Assembly (NCBI RefSeq): GCF_001941975.2 | Contig: NZ_CP146991.1 | Coordinates: 736,001 to 800,000, forward strand | Source: Sporomusa sphaeroides DSM 2875 | GTDB taxonomy: Bacteria; Bacillota; Negativicutes; Sporomusales; Sporomusaceae | Direction: 5' to 3' | Length of the DNA: 64,000 bases | Shown here: in pieces, positions 25,258 to 33,503 of the stretch | Layout of the letters: each line of letters starts with the position of its first letter | Position numbering within the stretch: the stretch's first letter is position 1 | The notes under the pieces: model-generated | What the model saw: only the letters and a program-made list of their open reading frames with translations | Databases searched by the model: none | What the model was told of the DNA's origin: nothing | Translations under genes and position numbers: made by a program

Positions 25258-25287
25258 GCAAATAGCCGGCATATGTCGGCTATTTGC
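25258..25287 (+). terminator. Hairpin after TonB receptor (weak terminator)
   Basis: GCAAATAGCCG pairs with CGGCTATTTGC directly after the receptor gene. The T-run is poor, so it may only be an mRNA 3'-end hairpin. A second hairpin, CCAACCTG/CAGGTTGG, follows at 25306-25334. Confidence 0.5.
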
Positions 25288-25396
25288 TATGCGGATATAA
25301 TCGAACCAACCTGACGGGAAAACTCCCAGGTTGGCTGCCTTAGCATTTAACTTCATCCCTTATATGGTGATGGCAGGCGGAATCGGCAGAATTTAC

Positions 25397-25426
25397 TTGA
25401 CAATCCTTGACAAAGGGTGATAGATT
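25397..25426 (+). promoter_or_regulatory. Promoter of riboswitch 7
   Basis: TTGACA (25397-25402), an 18-base spacer and TAGATT (25421-25426) with an extended TG are conserved in the promoter of riboswitch 8. A second TTGACA lies 10 bases downstream of the first in both promoters, giving a direct repeat TTGACAATCCTTGACA that could also be a regulator site. Confidence 0.6.
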
Positions 25427-25461
25427 ATAATTAGTTTCAATAGAATTGAATATAGTTAAGT

Positions 25462-25662
25462 CAGGTGCCCTGTAGAGGGCTTAATAGGGAAGTCCGGTGC
25501 AATACCGGCGCGGTCCCGCCACTGTAATGGGGAGCAAACCCGAAGATATACCACTGGGACGAGAGTCTTGGGAAGGTTTGGGCGAGCTATGATCCAGAGC
25601 CAGGAGAACTGCCTGTCTGAAGATCGCCGTTTTACCCACGAGTGATGGGGAGGAGATTACAG
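25462..25662 (+). promoter_or_regulatory. Cobalamin riboswitch 7, upstream of receptor / 2-HAD-like operon
   Basis: This full aptamer is nearly identical to riboswitch 8 over promoter, aptamer and terminators, indicating a recent duplication. All core boxes are intact, including GCCACTG and GCCAGGAGAACTGCC. The operon downstream has six genes and no visible internal terminator to 32944. Confidence 0.95.
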
Positions 25663-25718
25663 TGCGCTTGCTTATTTGGAATGTATTCCAAGTAAGTGAT
25701 GTTGCTTTGCTGAATTTA

Positions 25719-25802
25719 CTCCTGGCATAGACCAGGAGTTTTTAGTTGGTTTCACGCTGTAGAAATCCTCCCGGCTGCCTGCCATAGCAGCCGGGAGTTT
25801 CT
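25719..25802 (+). terminator. Tandem intrinsic terminators after riboswitch 7
   Basis: CTCCTGG/CCAGGAG with TTTTTA is followed by CTCCCGGCTGC/GCAGCCGGGAG with TTTCTT. The second stem is longer than in the other copies. Confidence 0.83.
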
Positions 25803-25832
25803 TATAAGCCATCTTTTTCACTCCTTTGATTA

Positions 25833-25861
25833 GCGGGTCAATTATGACCCGCGCTTTTTTT
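25833..25861 (+). terminator. Third terminator, GCGGGTC family copy 1
   Basis: GCGGGTC-AATTAT-GACCCGC followed by GCTTTTTTT. Related copies lie at 41406 and 43572. Here it makes a third stop signal between riboswitch 7 and its first gene. Confidence 0.8.
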
Positions 25862-26013
25862 CTGGAGCGCCTGGTTATACAGCCGGTACAGTGAATAGTT
25901 CCGACTTATAAAAACGATACGCGGGGGGGATTTCATGGATAAGCATTGAGAGTTTTTGCGGTACTAATGGAGTCAGCGTTATGGATCAGATTATGAGGGG
26001 AGTATGCGAACAG

Positions 26014-27957
26014 ATGATACACAATAAGAAACAACTTACTCAATTGCTGGCCATGGTGTTGCTGCTAAATGCGGCGACTAATGTTAGTGCGGAAAATAGC
26101 AAAGATGAGGACTTCTCTTTTGACAAAATTGTAGTAACGGCGCAACGGATGGAAACAAAAGAACTGGACACTCCGGCCTCTACGATAGTTATCACGGCCC
26201 AGGAGTTGAAGGATACCGGGGCTATTAACGTGTTTGACGCCCTGGATCATACCATTGGCGTTAACAGTTTTTCCTATGGCACCGGCGGCGGGGAATACGG
26301 CGCGATGATGTCGCGGGTGATAGTTCGCGGTCTGGACAAAGGGACGCTGGTATTGGTGAACGGGGCGCCGGTGAACTTAATGAACTACAATACCATGAGG
26401 GTTATTCCCGTGGAAGCCGTAGAGCGGATTGAGATTGTCAAGGGCTCTAACGCCGTTCTGTACGGTGCGGAAGCCATGGGCGGCGTAGTCAATATCATTA
26501 CTAAAAAAGCGACAGGCGACAACTCCGGTTCGATTAGCAGCACCTATGGAAATTATTACAAGGGTAATTCGCTGTTGGTAAACGGCAAAGATTTTATGTT
26601 TTTTTACAAGAAAGAATTCTCGGCGGAAGTGGACGAACAGAATCGCATATTTACTAAAGATAGCACGACAGGCGCGAAGACGGACAAGATTAGCCTCGGT
26701 AAAGGGAATAACGAGTCCATGTTTTTGAACCTCAACTTGAACGATAAGCTGTCACTCAACTACTCTTATTCCAATGCGGAGAGCACTTACAACAGATGGA
26801 GCGGCAAGACCGCTACCAAGCCATACAGTCTCAGCAAATCTATTTACTATGATAAAAGAAGCAATGTTAACTTAGTGTATGACAATAAGGAGGCGGCCTT
26901 TAAGTCTGTCCTGGCCTATAATTCCACTAACCTTAAGGGCGGCGGCGCTGCGACCACAGACTATGATATGTACAGCATCAATTTTGACAATCAGAAAACC
27001 TGGTGGCTGCGGGACGGCAAGGATTCGCTGATAGCCGGCCTGACGCTGCAGCGGGAACATAACGGCAAAAACTATTCTTCTGCAAATTTTGACAGAGACA
27101 GTTATGCGCTATACGGATCTTACAGCCGCGAGATGACCGACAAATTCACCGTAACCCTCGGTTTGCGCGAGCACATTGTAAAAGCGAATGAATATGACGC
27201 CTCGCAAAATATTATGCTGCCGCAGCTGCAGACCTTATACAAAATCAATGACAATACTTCCTGGTACACCAATATCGGCAAATCCTTCGAGATGCCGGCC
27301 ACAAGCTCGCCCTTTACCAAAAATGTATCAACGGCAATTAAGTTAAAGCCGCAGGAAGGCTGGACCTATGAAACCGGCTTGAAGCGTATTAACGGCAACG
27401 AAGCGTTTAAGGTCGCGCTGTTTGCCATGAACATCGACAACAAGTTTGCTTGGGTGAAAGAGAACACAGTCATTCCCGGCGGGGACAAAAATCTGAGCGT
27501 TCAGATAAACCGGGACAAATTTCGCAACAAAGGGATTGAAATGGAATACAGCAAAAAACTAAACGAAAGCTGGCAATACAATCTGGGCGCTTCTTTCTCC
27601 GACCCGGAATCAAAAACCGGCACTGGTGACTGGGCCCAGGATGCGGCCAAGCTGCAGTTGTCCACCGGCGTTACCTATACGGAGAAAAAGCTGTTGACCA
27701 ACCTTAACTTTTTTTATGCAGGGAAAAGAGAGCCTGCCTACTATACTATGAACGGGTCTACAGCCTCCTCTCCGAATTACGATCACCGCCTTGGGAACCG
27801 GATTGATTTGAATGCCACCGTCCGCTATAAAGCGACGGATAGCGATGTTATCACGTTAAGCGGCTACAACTTATTAGACAAGGATAATCCCGTCAGTAAT
27901 ACGGAATATTGGTCGACTCCTTTAAATTACCGCCTGACTTATACCCATAATTTCTAA
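26014..27957 (+). CDS. TonB-dependent receptor of the 2-HAD-like operon
   Basis: This 647-residue receptor has a signal peptide (M-I-H-N-K-K, hydrophobic, ending V-S-A-E), a TonB box (F-D-K-I-V-V-T-A-Q), a plug (V-R-G-L-D-K-G-T-L-V-L-V-N-G-A-P-V, E-R-I-E-I-V-K-G-S-N-A, G-G-V-V-N-I-I-T) and a barrel ending Y-T-H-N-F. It is close to the receptor at 39339 (shared A-Q-R-x-E-T, T-L-Y-K-I-N-D-N-T-S-W-Y-T-N-I-G-K-S-F). The start is uncertain: ATG 26014 gives the better signal peptide with GAGGGGAG upstream, and ATG 25981 would add 11 residues. A four-codon ORF at 25935 with a G-rich ribosome site precedes the gene. Confidence 0.92.
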   Translation: MIHNKKQLTQLLAMVLLLNAATNVSAENSKDEDFSFDKIVVTAQRMETKELDTPASTIVITAQELKDTGAINVFDALDHTIGVNSFSYGTGGGEYGAMMSRVIVRGLDKGTLVLVNGAPVNLMNYNTMRVIPVEAVERIEIVKGSNAVLYGAEAMGGVVNIITKKATGDNSGSISSTYGNYYKGNSLLVNGKDFMFFYKKEFSAEVDEQNRIFTKDSTTGAKTDKISLGKGNNESMFLNLNLNDKLSLNYSYSNAESTYNRWSGKTATKPYSLSKSIYYDKRSNVNLVYDNKEAAFKSVLAYNSTNLKGGGAATTDYDMYSINFDNQKTWWLRDGKDSLIAGLTLQREHNGKNYSSANFDRDSYALYGSYSREMTDKFTVTLGLREHIVKANEYDASQNIMLPQLQTLYKINDNTSWYTNIGKSFEMPATSSPFTKNVSTAIKLKPQEGWTYETGLKRINGNEAFKVALFAMNIDNKFAWVKENTVIPGGDKNLSVQINRDKFRNKGIEMEYSKKLNESWQYNLGASFSDPESKTGTGDWAQDAAKLQLSTGVTYTEKKLLTNLNFFYAGKREPAYYTMNGSTASSPNYDHRLGNRIDLNATVRYKATDSDVITLSGYNLLDKDNPVSNTEYWSTPLNYRLTYTHNF

Positions 27958-28021
27958 GTTGTAAAGTATTCAGGGGATGAGCCTGAGCCGGGAAATCTGT
28001 TCCGGCCGGCGTTGTTTCTGA

Positions 28022-28052
28022 GAGAGATACGGCAACTATTTCCGTATCTCTC
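28022..28052 (+). repeat. Intercistronic hairpin
   Basis: GAGAGATACGG pairs exactly with CCGTATCTCTC across a 9-base loop. No T-run follows. It lies between the receptor and kinase-like genes, where it could protect the upstream mRNA or lower downstream expression. Confidence 0.55.
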
Positions 28053-28075
28053 ATAAAACAGGGGGTTAGGTAATT

Positions 28076-29023
28076 ATGAATCTGTGTGAACTGCCGCATC
28101 CAATCATTCAGGCTGATTTGAATCTGAGCCGGTTTGCCCTGACAGGTATTAGTAGCGGCATTTCGAAAAAGGTGTACGCAGTGACCGGGGAGGATGGACA
28201 TAAAACGATCCTCTATATCTGGCAAAAGCCTTTTTTAGGATTAACGGAAGCCCGCACCGAAGGCTTGCATTACTTGCATGCGGAAGGCTTTGAATATTTT
28301 TGCTACAACACCCAGTTGTTGAGCGATGCGGGCATCCGGGTTCCCAAGATAATAAAAACAGGACATTTTTCCGGAGATGGGAACTTCGATTATGCGTATG
28401 TGGAATGTTTTGACGGTGTTAGTCTGCAGGAATATCTGCAGTACGGTAATGTGAAAGACATTACCGCCCGGCTGGCTGTCGAGCTAAATAAGTTCTACGC
28501 CTGCCGCCGGGATTACTATGGACCGCCGCTATTAACTGCCCCATATTCAAAAACCTGTCAACTGCTGTGCTATGAGCATGCTGTGGAGGAACTGGAAATT
28601 GCCTGCAGTCTGGACGGTGACGCTAACCGGCTTAAGAATCTGGTTTTGCAGCAGTTGAACCATTTCATGGTTTTTTTTGCCTGTCAGGCCAAGCCGTTCA
28701 GCTATGCGCTCATCCATGGCGAAGCAACACCGGCGCATGCCTGGCTGCTGGCAGACGGCACAATTGGTTTTATTGATATCGAAGGTATTAAATTTTTCGA
28801 TATTGAATTTGAATATGCTCTCCTTGATATGATGTATGACTATTTGAGGATAAGCAAACCGAAGAGTTATGACCGGCATAAACTGTTATTTTATAAGCTG
28901 TATCACCGCATATGCTGGTTATCGGTTGCTGTGGATTATTTGCGAAATGTTGACGCTGCCAACAAATTTTTCATACAGCTGAGACGTATGACGCTGCGGG
29001 ACTTGGCCAGAGGTGACCGGTAA
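28076..29023 (+). CDS. Aminoglycoside-phosphotransferase-fold kinase-like protein (divergent)
   Basis: This 315-residue protein has the layout of APH/choline-kinase-like proteins: an N-lobe (I-S-S-G-I-S-K-K-V-Y, T-I-L-Y-I-W), a hinge (Y-A-Y-V-E-C-F-D-G-V), a catalytic-loop equivalent A-L-I-H-G-E-A-T-P-A-H-A, and a metal-site equivalent G-F-I-D-I-E-G. The family's catalytic Asp (H-G-D) is Glu here and the following Asn is His. Its activity is therefore doubtful, or the substrate unusual. It is the second gene of the riboswitch 7 operon. A small-molecule kinase in corrinoid salvage is conceivable, but nothing in the sequence identifies the substrate. Confidence 0.7.
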   Translation: MNLCELPHPIIQADLNLSRFALTGISSGISKKVYAVTGEDGHKTILYIWQKPFLGLTEARTEGLHYLHAEGFEYFCYNTQLLSDAGIRVPKIIKTGHFSGDGNFDYAYVECFDGVSLQEYLQYGNVKDITARLAVELNKFYACRRDYYGPPLLTAPYSKTCQLLCYEHAVEELEIACSLDGDANRLKNLVLQQLNHFMVFFACQAKPFSYALIHGEATPAHAWLLADGTIGFIDIEGIKFFDIEFEYALLDMMYDYLRISKPKSYDRHKLLFYKLYHRICWLSVAVDYLRNVDAANKFFIQLRRMTLRDLARGDR

Positions 29024-29090
29024 AGTTATATCATTTATCTGTGAAAAAAGATGTTTCAGGCGTTTTGGGGCGGGGAGGGAGGATTAAGCT

Positions 29091-29990
29091 TTGTATAATA
29101 CCCCAATATATTTCATACTACGGGCTATACCGGCATGTATTGCTTTGGCCATCCTGCTGTTTTTCCACGCCGCTGCGGCAGGCGGCAGTCTGGAAGATAG
29201 AACTTTTCTCTGGCTGGAGTATGGTACGAAACAGGAGGAGACGGACGGTTCGATAACCCAGCTTATCTATATAAACAGCAGCAGCGCCTCCCTGAAGCTT
29301 GCTGAACTTGCCGATCTGACCGCTTTTTACCGTGACGGACGGCAAAAAGATGAAAAACAGTATTACCGGATTCCCGTCGAGCAAAGAGATGGCCGCTATT
29401 TCCTGAGAATCAACAGCTCTTCCCGATTTCTTTATCAGGTGTTTGTCACCGGCAGCCGCCAGGGAGAACATTTTACGGCCCAGACGATCTTTCCCCTGTA
29501 TGCGGATGGGCTGGACAAGCGCGGACAACAAACGCCGGTGCTGCTGGAAAGTGAAAAAAGAAATCCCGCTATTGAGCTGGACCGATCTGGTAATCCATAC
29601 AGGTCACTGATGACAGGTCAAACGCTCCGATTTTTGTATAAGCCGGTTCAGCCGTCCGGGCCTGGGGTTCGGGCAGTGCAAATCAATGATGTACGCAATA
29701 AGACTTCGGCAGATCTTCTGCCGGATGCCGCCGGTATATTTTCCTTTACCCCGGCCCACGATGAACGCCTGGATAACGGCGGTTACAACGAGTATAAGGA
29801 GCTCATCGTTTATGCCGAGGAAACTGCCGGCAATGAAGTGTACAAAACCTCAATGAATCTTTTGCTGCGCCGTTCATACTCCGCTCACAACAACCTTCCT
29901 CAGGGTTTACTTCTCTTCTTTTTAGCCGTGACAGTCAGTATCGCCATTGTATTATTCCGCAGAAGGAGCTTCCGGTATCATGGTGGATAA
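29091..29990 (+). CDS. Exported, C-terminally anchored protein of unknown function
   Basis: This 299-residue protein starts at TTG 29091 after a GGGAGGGAGGA site. It has an N-terminal signal or anchor segment (about 7-30), an extracytoplasmic region of about 235 residues rich in beta structure, and a C-terminal transmembrane helix (about 272-290) followed by R-R-R-S. The outer domain faintly recalls the DUF4198-type domains of metal-uptake proteins (visual impression only). Its 3' end overlaps the NapH-like gene, so the two are likely coupled in translation and perhaps form a membrane complex. Confidence 0.65.
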   Translation: MYNTPIYFILRAIPACIALAILLFFHAAAAGGSLEDRTFLWLEYGTKQEETDGSITQLIYINSSSASLKLAELADLTAFYRDGRQKDEKQYYRIPVEQRDGRYFLRINSSSRFLYQVFVTGSRQGEHFTAQTIFPLYADGLDKRGQQTPVLLESEKRNPAIELDRSGNPYRSLMTGQTLRFLYKPVQPSGPGVRAVQINDVRNKTSADLLPDAAGIFSFTPAHDERLDNGGYNEYKELIVYAEETAGNEVYKTSMNLLLRRSYSAHNNLPQGLLLFFLAVTVSIAIVLFRRRSFRYHGG

Positions 29991-30927
29991 TTTACGTTCA
30001 CTAATCCAGACTTTGATGTTTGTTTTCTGGACCTATGGCGGCCGGGCCGGAGTAAACCTTGGCTACTCTGTTCCCTGCTTTTCCTGTCCTTATGTTTCTG
30101 GCTGCGCCGGGCATTGTTATCTTATGGCCTTGCAGGGGCAATGGAGCCTGGCGTTTTTATTTTCCGGGCTGCTTTCCTATAAGAGCTTTAAGGTAGTCCT
30201 GTATTTTCTCCTCTTTGTTCTGTTGGCCATCCTGCTGTCAAAACTTTGGTGCGGCTGGGTCTGTCCGTTCGGTACCCTGCAGGACTGGCTGGCCCAACTG
30301 AGAAAAAGGCTGAGAATCCGGGAAACGGAGTTTTCCTGGAAAACCCGGGAGCGTTTGAAGCCGGTTAAATATGTATTGCTGGCCCTGCTGATCACTACAC
30401 CGCTTTTAATTACTTTTGCGGGCTTGCACCGGGATTTTTATCTGCTGTTCTGTCAAATTTGCCCGGCTAAGCCGATTATGCCGCTGTTTGTCGGGGAAAC
30501 CCGCAATCTTGCATTGGATTATACGAACACGATTACGCTGACTTTCTCGGTTTTATCCCTCACTATTGCCGCCGTCACCCTGGTCGGCAGTTTTTTCAAA
30601 GACCGGTTTTTCTGCCTGTTCTGTCCGATGCTTCCTTTGATTCAAATGTCGAAAAAAATCAGCTTTATCCGCTTTGAGAAAAAAGGTCATACCTGCTTAG
30701 GCTGCGGCAACTGCCAAAGAATGTGTCCGGTGGATATCCGGGACGTACATCTGGAAAAGAGGGAAAAAAACGTAATGAGTGAAGACTGTATGCTTTGCCT
30801 GCGCTGCATCGAATCTTGTCCGGAAGATAGTGCGTTAACTGTAAAATTCTTCAATTACAATATATTTTCATCGTCACGCAGGTATGTTGCAAAAAATTAT
30901 CAACAGGGGAAATCTGCAAATGGATAA
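29980..30927 (+). CDS. NapH/NosR-like membrane protein with two [4Fe-4S] ferredoxin motifs
   Basis: This 315-residue polytopic protein has four or five transmembrane helices, the paired C-G-W-V-C-P-F-G and C-x-x-C-P motifs (C-Q-I-C-P, C-L-F-C-P) of the NapH/NosR/CcoG family, and a C-terminal domain with C-L-G-C-G-N-C-Q-R-M-C-P and C-M-L-C-L-R-C-I-E-S-C-P. An extra cysteine cluster near the N-terminus (C-F-S-C-P-Y-V-S-G-C-A-G-H-C) is unusual. Such proteins pass electrons from quinols or membrane carriers to partners. It overlaps the next gene by 8 bases, which suggests it feeds electrons to the 2-HAD-like system. ATG 29980 is chosen because AAGGAG lies upstream. Confidence 0.85.
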   Translation: MVDNLRSLIQTLMFVFWTYGGRAGVNLGYSVPCFSCPYVSGCAGHCYLMALQGQWSLAFLFSGLLSYKSFKVVLYFLLFVLLAILLSKLWCGWVCPFGTLQDWLAQLRKRLRIRETEFSWKTRERLKPVKYVLLALLITTPLLITFAGLHRDFYLLFCQICPAKPIMPLFVGETRNLALDYTNTITLTFSVLSLTIAAVTLVGSFFKDRFFCLFCPMLPLIQMSKKISFIRFEKKGHTCLGCGNCQRMCPVDIRDVHLEKREKNVMSEDCMLCLRCIESCPEDSALTVKFFNYNIFSSSRRYVAKNYQQGKSANG

Positions 30928-32158
30928 CATGGTATCTAAAGAGGAAGAGCGGCGTCTGAGGCAGCGGGCCAAGGCATATGAAAAAACCTGTGAAGAATAC
31001 GATCAGGAAATTGCCGCATTAAAAGCAAGAGCCGACTATGTCGCCGAGTTCGACTATTTCCTGGATTTATTGGCGCGGCCGCTACAGCCTTCCCAGCTCA
31101 GGGAAAAGGTTGGGCGGCCTCTCATTGGTCTGTTTTGTATCCAGGCACCATGGGAGCTGTTCCACGCTTTCGGGGTTCATCCGGTGAAACTGTGCAGCGG
31201 CTCCTATACGGCGCAGCGGCTTGCTGCAGCCTATCTGCCGGTGCTGATGTGCCCCATGCTCAAATCGTATATTGGCAGTACGGACTTTGCCGGTTCAGCG
31301 GCCGGTTATGACGCCACAATTGTCCCGACAACCTGTGACTGGGTTGTGAAAATGCCGGAGATCGCCAAGGAAAAAATCGGGCACCTGCATTATCTGGAGC
31401 TTCCTCATGTCAAGCAGAACGAAAAGGGTCAAAAGCGCTGGCTTGAGGAAATCTATGCCTTAAAACAGTTTTTGGAAGAAAAAACAGGAGCTAAATTAAA
31501 ACGGCAAGACCTCCTGCATTCGATGAATGCTTTTATGAATGTCTGGAAGCTGTTTCAAGAGTTGATTGACCTAAAAAGAAGCAATATTTTTCCCGGAATC
31601 TGGTTTTTCTGTATTGCCAATACGTTTATGCTGGATGACCTGGGACGCTGGGCAAAGCATCTGGCGCTTGCAGTAAAACGGTTCCAGGCGGAAGTACCGC
31701 GGCCGAATCCTTACAGGGTATTTCTCGCCGGCTCCCCGGTGATCTTTCCGAATCTGAAGCTGCTGCAGCTTATTGAGCAGGCAGGGATGACCGTCTGCGC
31801 TGACGACCTCTGTTCTTCCGAGAGAATACTTCCCGGCGCGACGGTATACGACGACCCGTCGGAACACGGCCTGTTAAGAGCGTTGGCCGAAAGGTACCAT
31901 CAGGGCTGTATCTGTCCAACCTTTGCGGATAACGACCGGCGCGTCAATAATATTTTAAAGACAACTGGTGACTGCCAGACAAGAGGGATTGTCTTTCATG
32001 TGTTGAAAGGCTGCCATCCCTATGATATTGAGAGTTTCTCCATCGAAGAAAAAGTGAAGAACAGTGGACGAAAGTTTCTCAAAATTGAAACCGATTATGT
32101 AAAAGAAGACAGCCAGAACATATTGACCCGCTTGGAAGCTTTTAAACAAACTCTATAG
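30920..32158 (+). CDS. 2-hydroxyacyl-CoA dehydratase / double-cubane-cluster-type protein
   Basis: This 412-residue protein belongs to the HgdB/FldBC/BcrBC superfamily. Cysteines occur at 73, 92, 111, 139, 293, 298, 330, 332, 352 and 365, including M-C-P-M-L-K-S-Y, T-T-C-D-W, A-D-D-L-C-S-S and G-C-I-C-P-T-F. Dehydratases and benzoyl-CoA reductases need two different subunits, but only one gene is here, with one activator. That matches the double-cubane-cluster proteins (DCCP), which carry [8Fe-9S] and reduce small molecules such as acetylene. No CoA-transferase or acyl-CoA genes are near. The partner ferredoxin and riboswitch 7 point to a corrinoid- or tetrapyrrole-linked reduction (inference). 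ATG 30920 is preferred over 30884. Confidence 0.82.
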   Translation: MDNMVSKEEERRLRQRAKAYEKTCEEYDQEIAALKARADYVAEFDYFLDLLARPLQPSQLREKVGRPLIGLFCIQAPWELFHAFGVHPVKLCSGSYTAQRLAAAYLPVLMCPMLKSYIGSTDFAGSAAGYDATIVPTTCDWVVKMPEIAKEKIGHLHYLELPHVKQNEKGQKRWLEEIYALKQFLEEKTGAKLKRQDLLHSMNAFMNVWKLFQELIDLKRSNIFPGIWFFCIANTFMLDDLGRWAKHLALAVKRFQAEVPRPNPYRVFLAGSPVIFPNLKLLQLIEQAGMTVCADDLCSSERILPGATVYDDPSEHGLLRALAERYHQGCICPTFADNDRRVNNILKTTGDCQTRGIVFHVLKGCHPYDIESFSIEEKVKNSGRKFLKIETDYVKEDSQNILTRLEAFKQTL

Positions 32159-32173
32159 AAAAAGGTGAGCGCT

Positions 32174-32944
32174 ATGAGTTATAAGATTGGTATTGATCTC
32201 GGCAGCACCGCCATCAAGGCAGTGATCGTCAAAGACACCGAGCTGATCTGGAAAAAAGCGGTGCCGACCGCTCCCGGCCAGGAAGCCTTGGCCCGTAACT
32301 TGCTGGATGAGGGACTGGCGGAGCTTGCCATCAGTAACCAGGACATGGAAGGTATCTCGGTCACCGGTTACGGCAAAAATCTGATTGCCGATGCGCATAC
32401 CGTTATCGATGAGGTTTCTGCCAATGCCTGGGGCGTTTACTTGTTAAGCGGCCGGAAAGCGCGCACAGTCATCAATATCGGCGGTCAGGACATAAAAATT
32501 ATCCGGCTGGCCGAGGATGGCAAATTGAGTGATTTTAAAATGAATGATAAATGTGCGGCCGGGACCGGACGGTTTTTCGAAATGGCCGGGCGTATTCTGG
32601 ACACGTCCATTTATGATTTTGCGGCTTTAGCGGATAAGGCCGATGCTTCCGTCAGCCTCAACAGTACCTGTGCGGTATTTGCGGAAAGTGAGATCGTATC
32701 CCTTATCGCTAAAGGAACAAAGAAGGAAAACATCATCCGCGGGCTGCATGAATCAATAGCCAGACGCATAGCCGGCATGATGGGAAATCAGGACTTTGCC
32801 GATGAACTGTACCTTGACGGCGGATCAGCCAATAATGGCGGGCTGGCGGTAGCAATCGAAGATGAACTTCTCCGGGATGTGTATGTTCTTCCCCATCCTC
32901 AGTTCACGGTCGCCTATGGAGCGGCCTGTTTGCTGCGAAGATAG
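32174..32944 (+). CDS. ATP-dependent reductive activator (HgdC/BadG/DCCP-reductase family, ASKHA fold)
   Basis: This 256-residue protein uses ATP hydrolysis to push an electron at very low potential into its partner. It has the phosphate-binding G-I-D-L-G-S-T-A motif at the N-terminus, the G-G-Q-D motif, both conserved cluster-binding cysteines (D-K-C-A-A-G-T-G and N-S-T-C-A-V-F-A-E-S-E) and a C-terminal adenosine site (L-D-G-G-S-A-N-N). The [4Fe-4S] cluster bridges the homodimer. It begins 15 bases after the 2-HAD-like gene with AAAGGTGAG, and is the last gene of the riboswitch 7 operon. Confidence 0.92.
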   Translation: MSYKIGIDLGSTAIKAVIVKDTELIWKKAVPTAPGQEALARNLLDEGLAELAISNQDMEGISVTGYGKNLIADAHTVIDEVSANAWGVYLLSGRKARTVINIGGQDIKIIRLAEDGKLSDFKMNDKCAAGTGRFFEMAGRILDTSIYDFAALADKADASVSLNSTCAVFAESEIVSLIAKGTKKENIIRGLHESIARRIAGMMGNQDFADELYLDGGSANNGGLAVAIEDELLRDVYVLPHPQFTVAYGAACLLRR

Positions 32945-33011
32945 GACTTATATAGTTTTTCTGTTACCGGCACTTCCTTTTTCAATGGCAGGCGGAATTG
33001 GAGGGATTTAC

Positions 33012-33041
33012 TTGACAATACTTGACAAAAGGTGATAGATT
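33012..33041 (+). promoter_or_regulatory. Promoter of riboswitch 8
   Basis: TTGACA (33012-33017), 18 bases, TAGATT (33036-33041), as for riboswitch 7, including the second TTGACA 10 bases downstream (33022). About 30 bases upstream of the -35, a GGCAGGCGGAAT segment is also shared. Confidence 0.6.
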
Positions 33042-33089
33042 GGAATAAATAAACTAAGTTGTTTCAATAAGAATTGAATATAGCTAAGT

Positions 33090-33290
33090 CAGGTGCCCTG
33101 TAGAGGGCTTAATAGGGAAGTCCGGTGTAATACCGGCGCGGTCCCGCCACTGTAATGGGGAGCAAACCCGAAGATATACCACTGGGACGAGAGTCTTGGG
33201 AAGGTTTGGGAGAGCTATGATCCAGAGCCAGGAGAACTGCCTGTCTGAAGATCGCCGTTTTACCCACGAGTGATGGGGAGGAGATTACAA
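33090..33290 (+). promoter_or_regulatory. Cobalamin riboswitch 8, upstream of BtuFC / CobN-like operon
   Basis: This full aptamer is nearly identical to riboswitch 7 (CAGGTGCCCTGTAGAGGGC, GCCACTGTAATG, GAGCCAGGAGAACTGCC, ACCCACGAGTGATGGGGAGG). The downstream operon runs from 33504 to 42999. Confidence 0.95.
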
Positions 33291-33346
33291 TGCGCTTGCC
33301 TGACTTGGAACGGTTCTAAGTGAGGCTGCGTAGATTTGCTGAATTC

Positions 33347-33422
33347 ACTCCTGGTCTTAGACCAGGAGTTTTATTTGGTGTACGCTGTAGAATCCTCCCG
33401 GCTGTTATGGCCGGGAGTTTCT
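33347..33422 (+). terminator. Tandem intrinsic terminators after riboswitch 8
   Basis: ACTCCTGGT/ACCAGGAGT with TTTTAT (33347-33373) is followed by CTCCCGGC/GCCGGGAG with TTTCTT (33395-33422). A further small hairpin ACCATTGG/CCAATGGT at 33465-33483 lies just before the ribosome site of the first gene. Confidence 0.83.
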
Positions 33423-33503
33423 TATTGGTGCCATAGAGAGCAGATAGTCCGCAGTCAGGTGCAAACCATTGGAAACCAATGGTGAAAGAGGTTTGATTGG
33501 TTC

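Noticed and set aside
25935..25949. Four-codon ORF with a G-rich ribosome site before the receptor at 26014
   Set aside because: It could be a leader peptide, but it is too short to support and no attenuator structure overlaps it.
30920..32944. Amino-acid-fermenting 2-hydroxyacyl-CoA dehydratase
   Set aside because: Only one HgdB-type subunit is encoded, and no CoA-transferase, 2-hydroxyacid dehydrogenase or acyl-CoA dehydrogenase gene is nearby. The family assignment stands, but this role is not supported.
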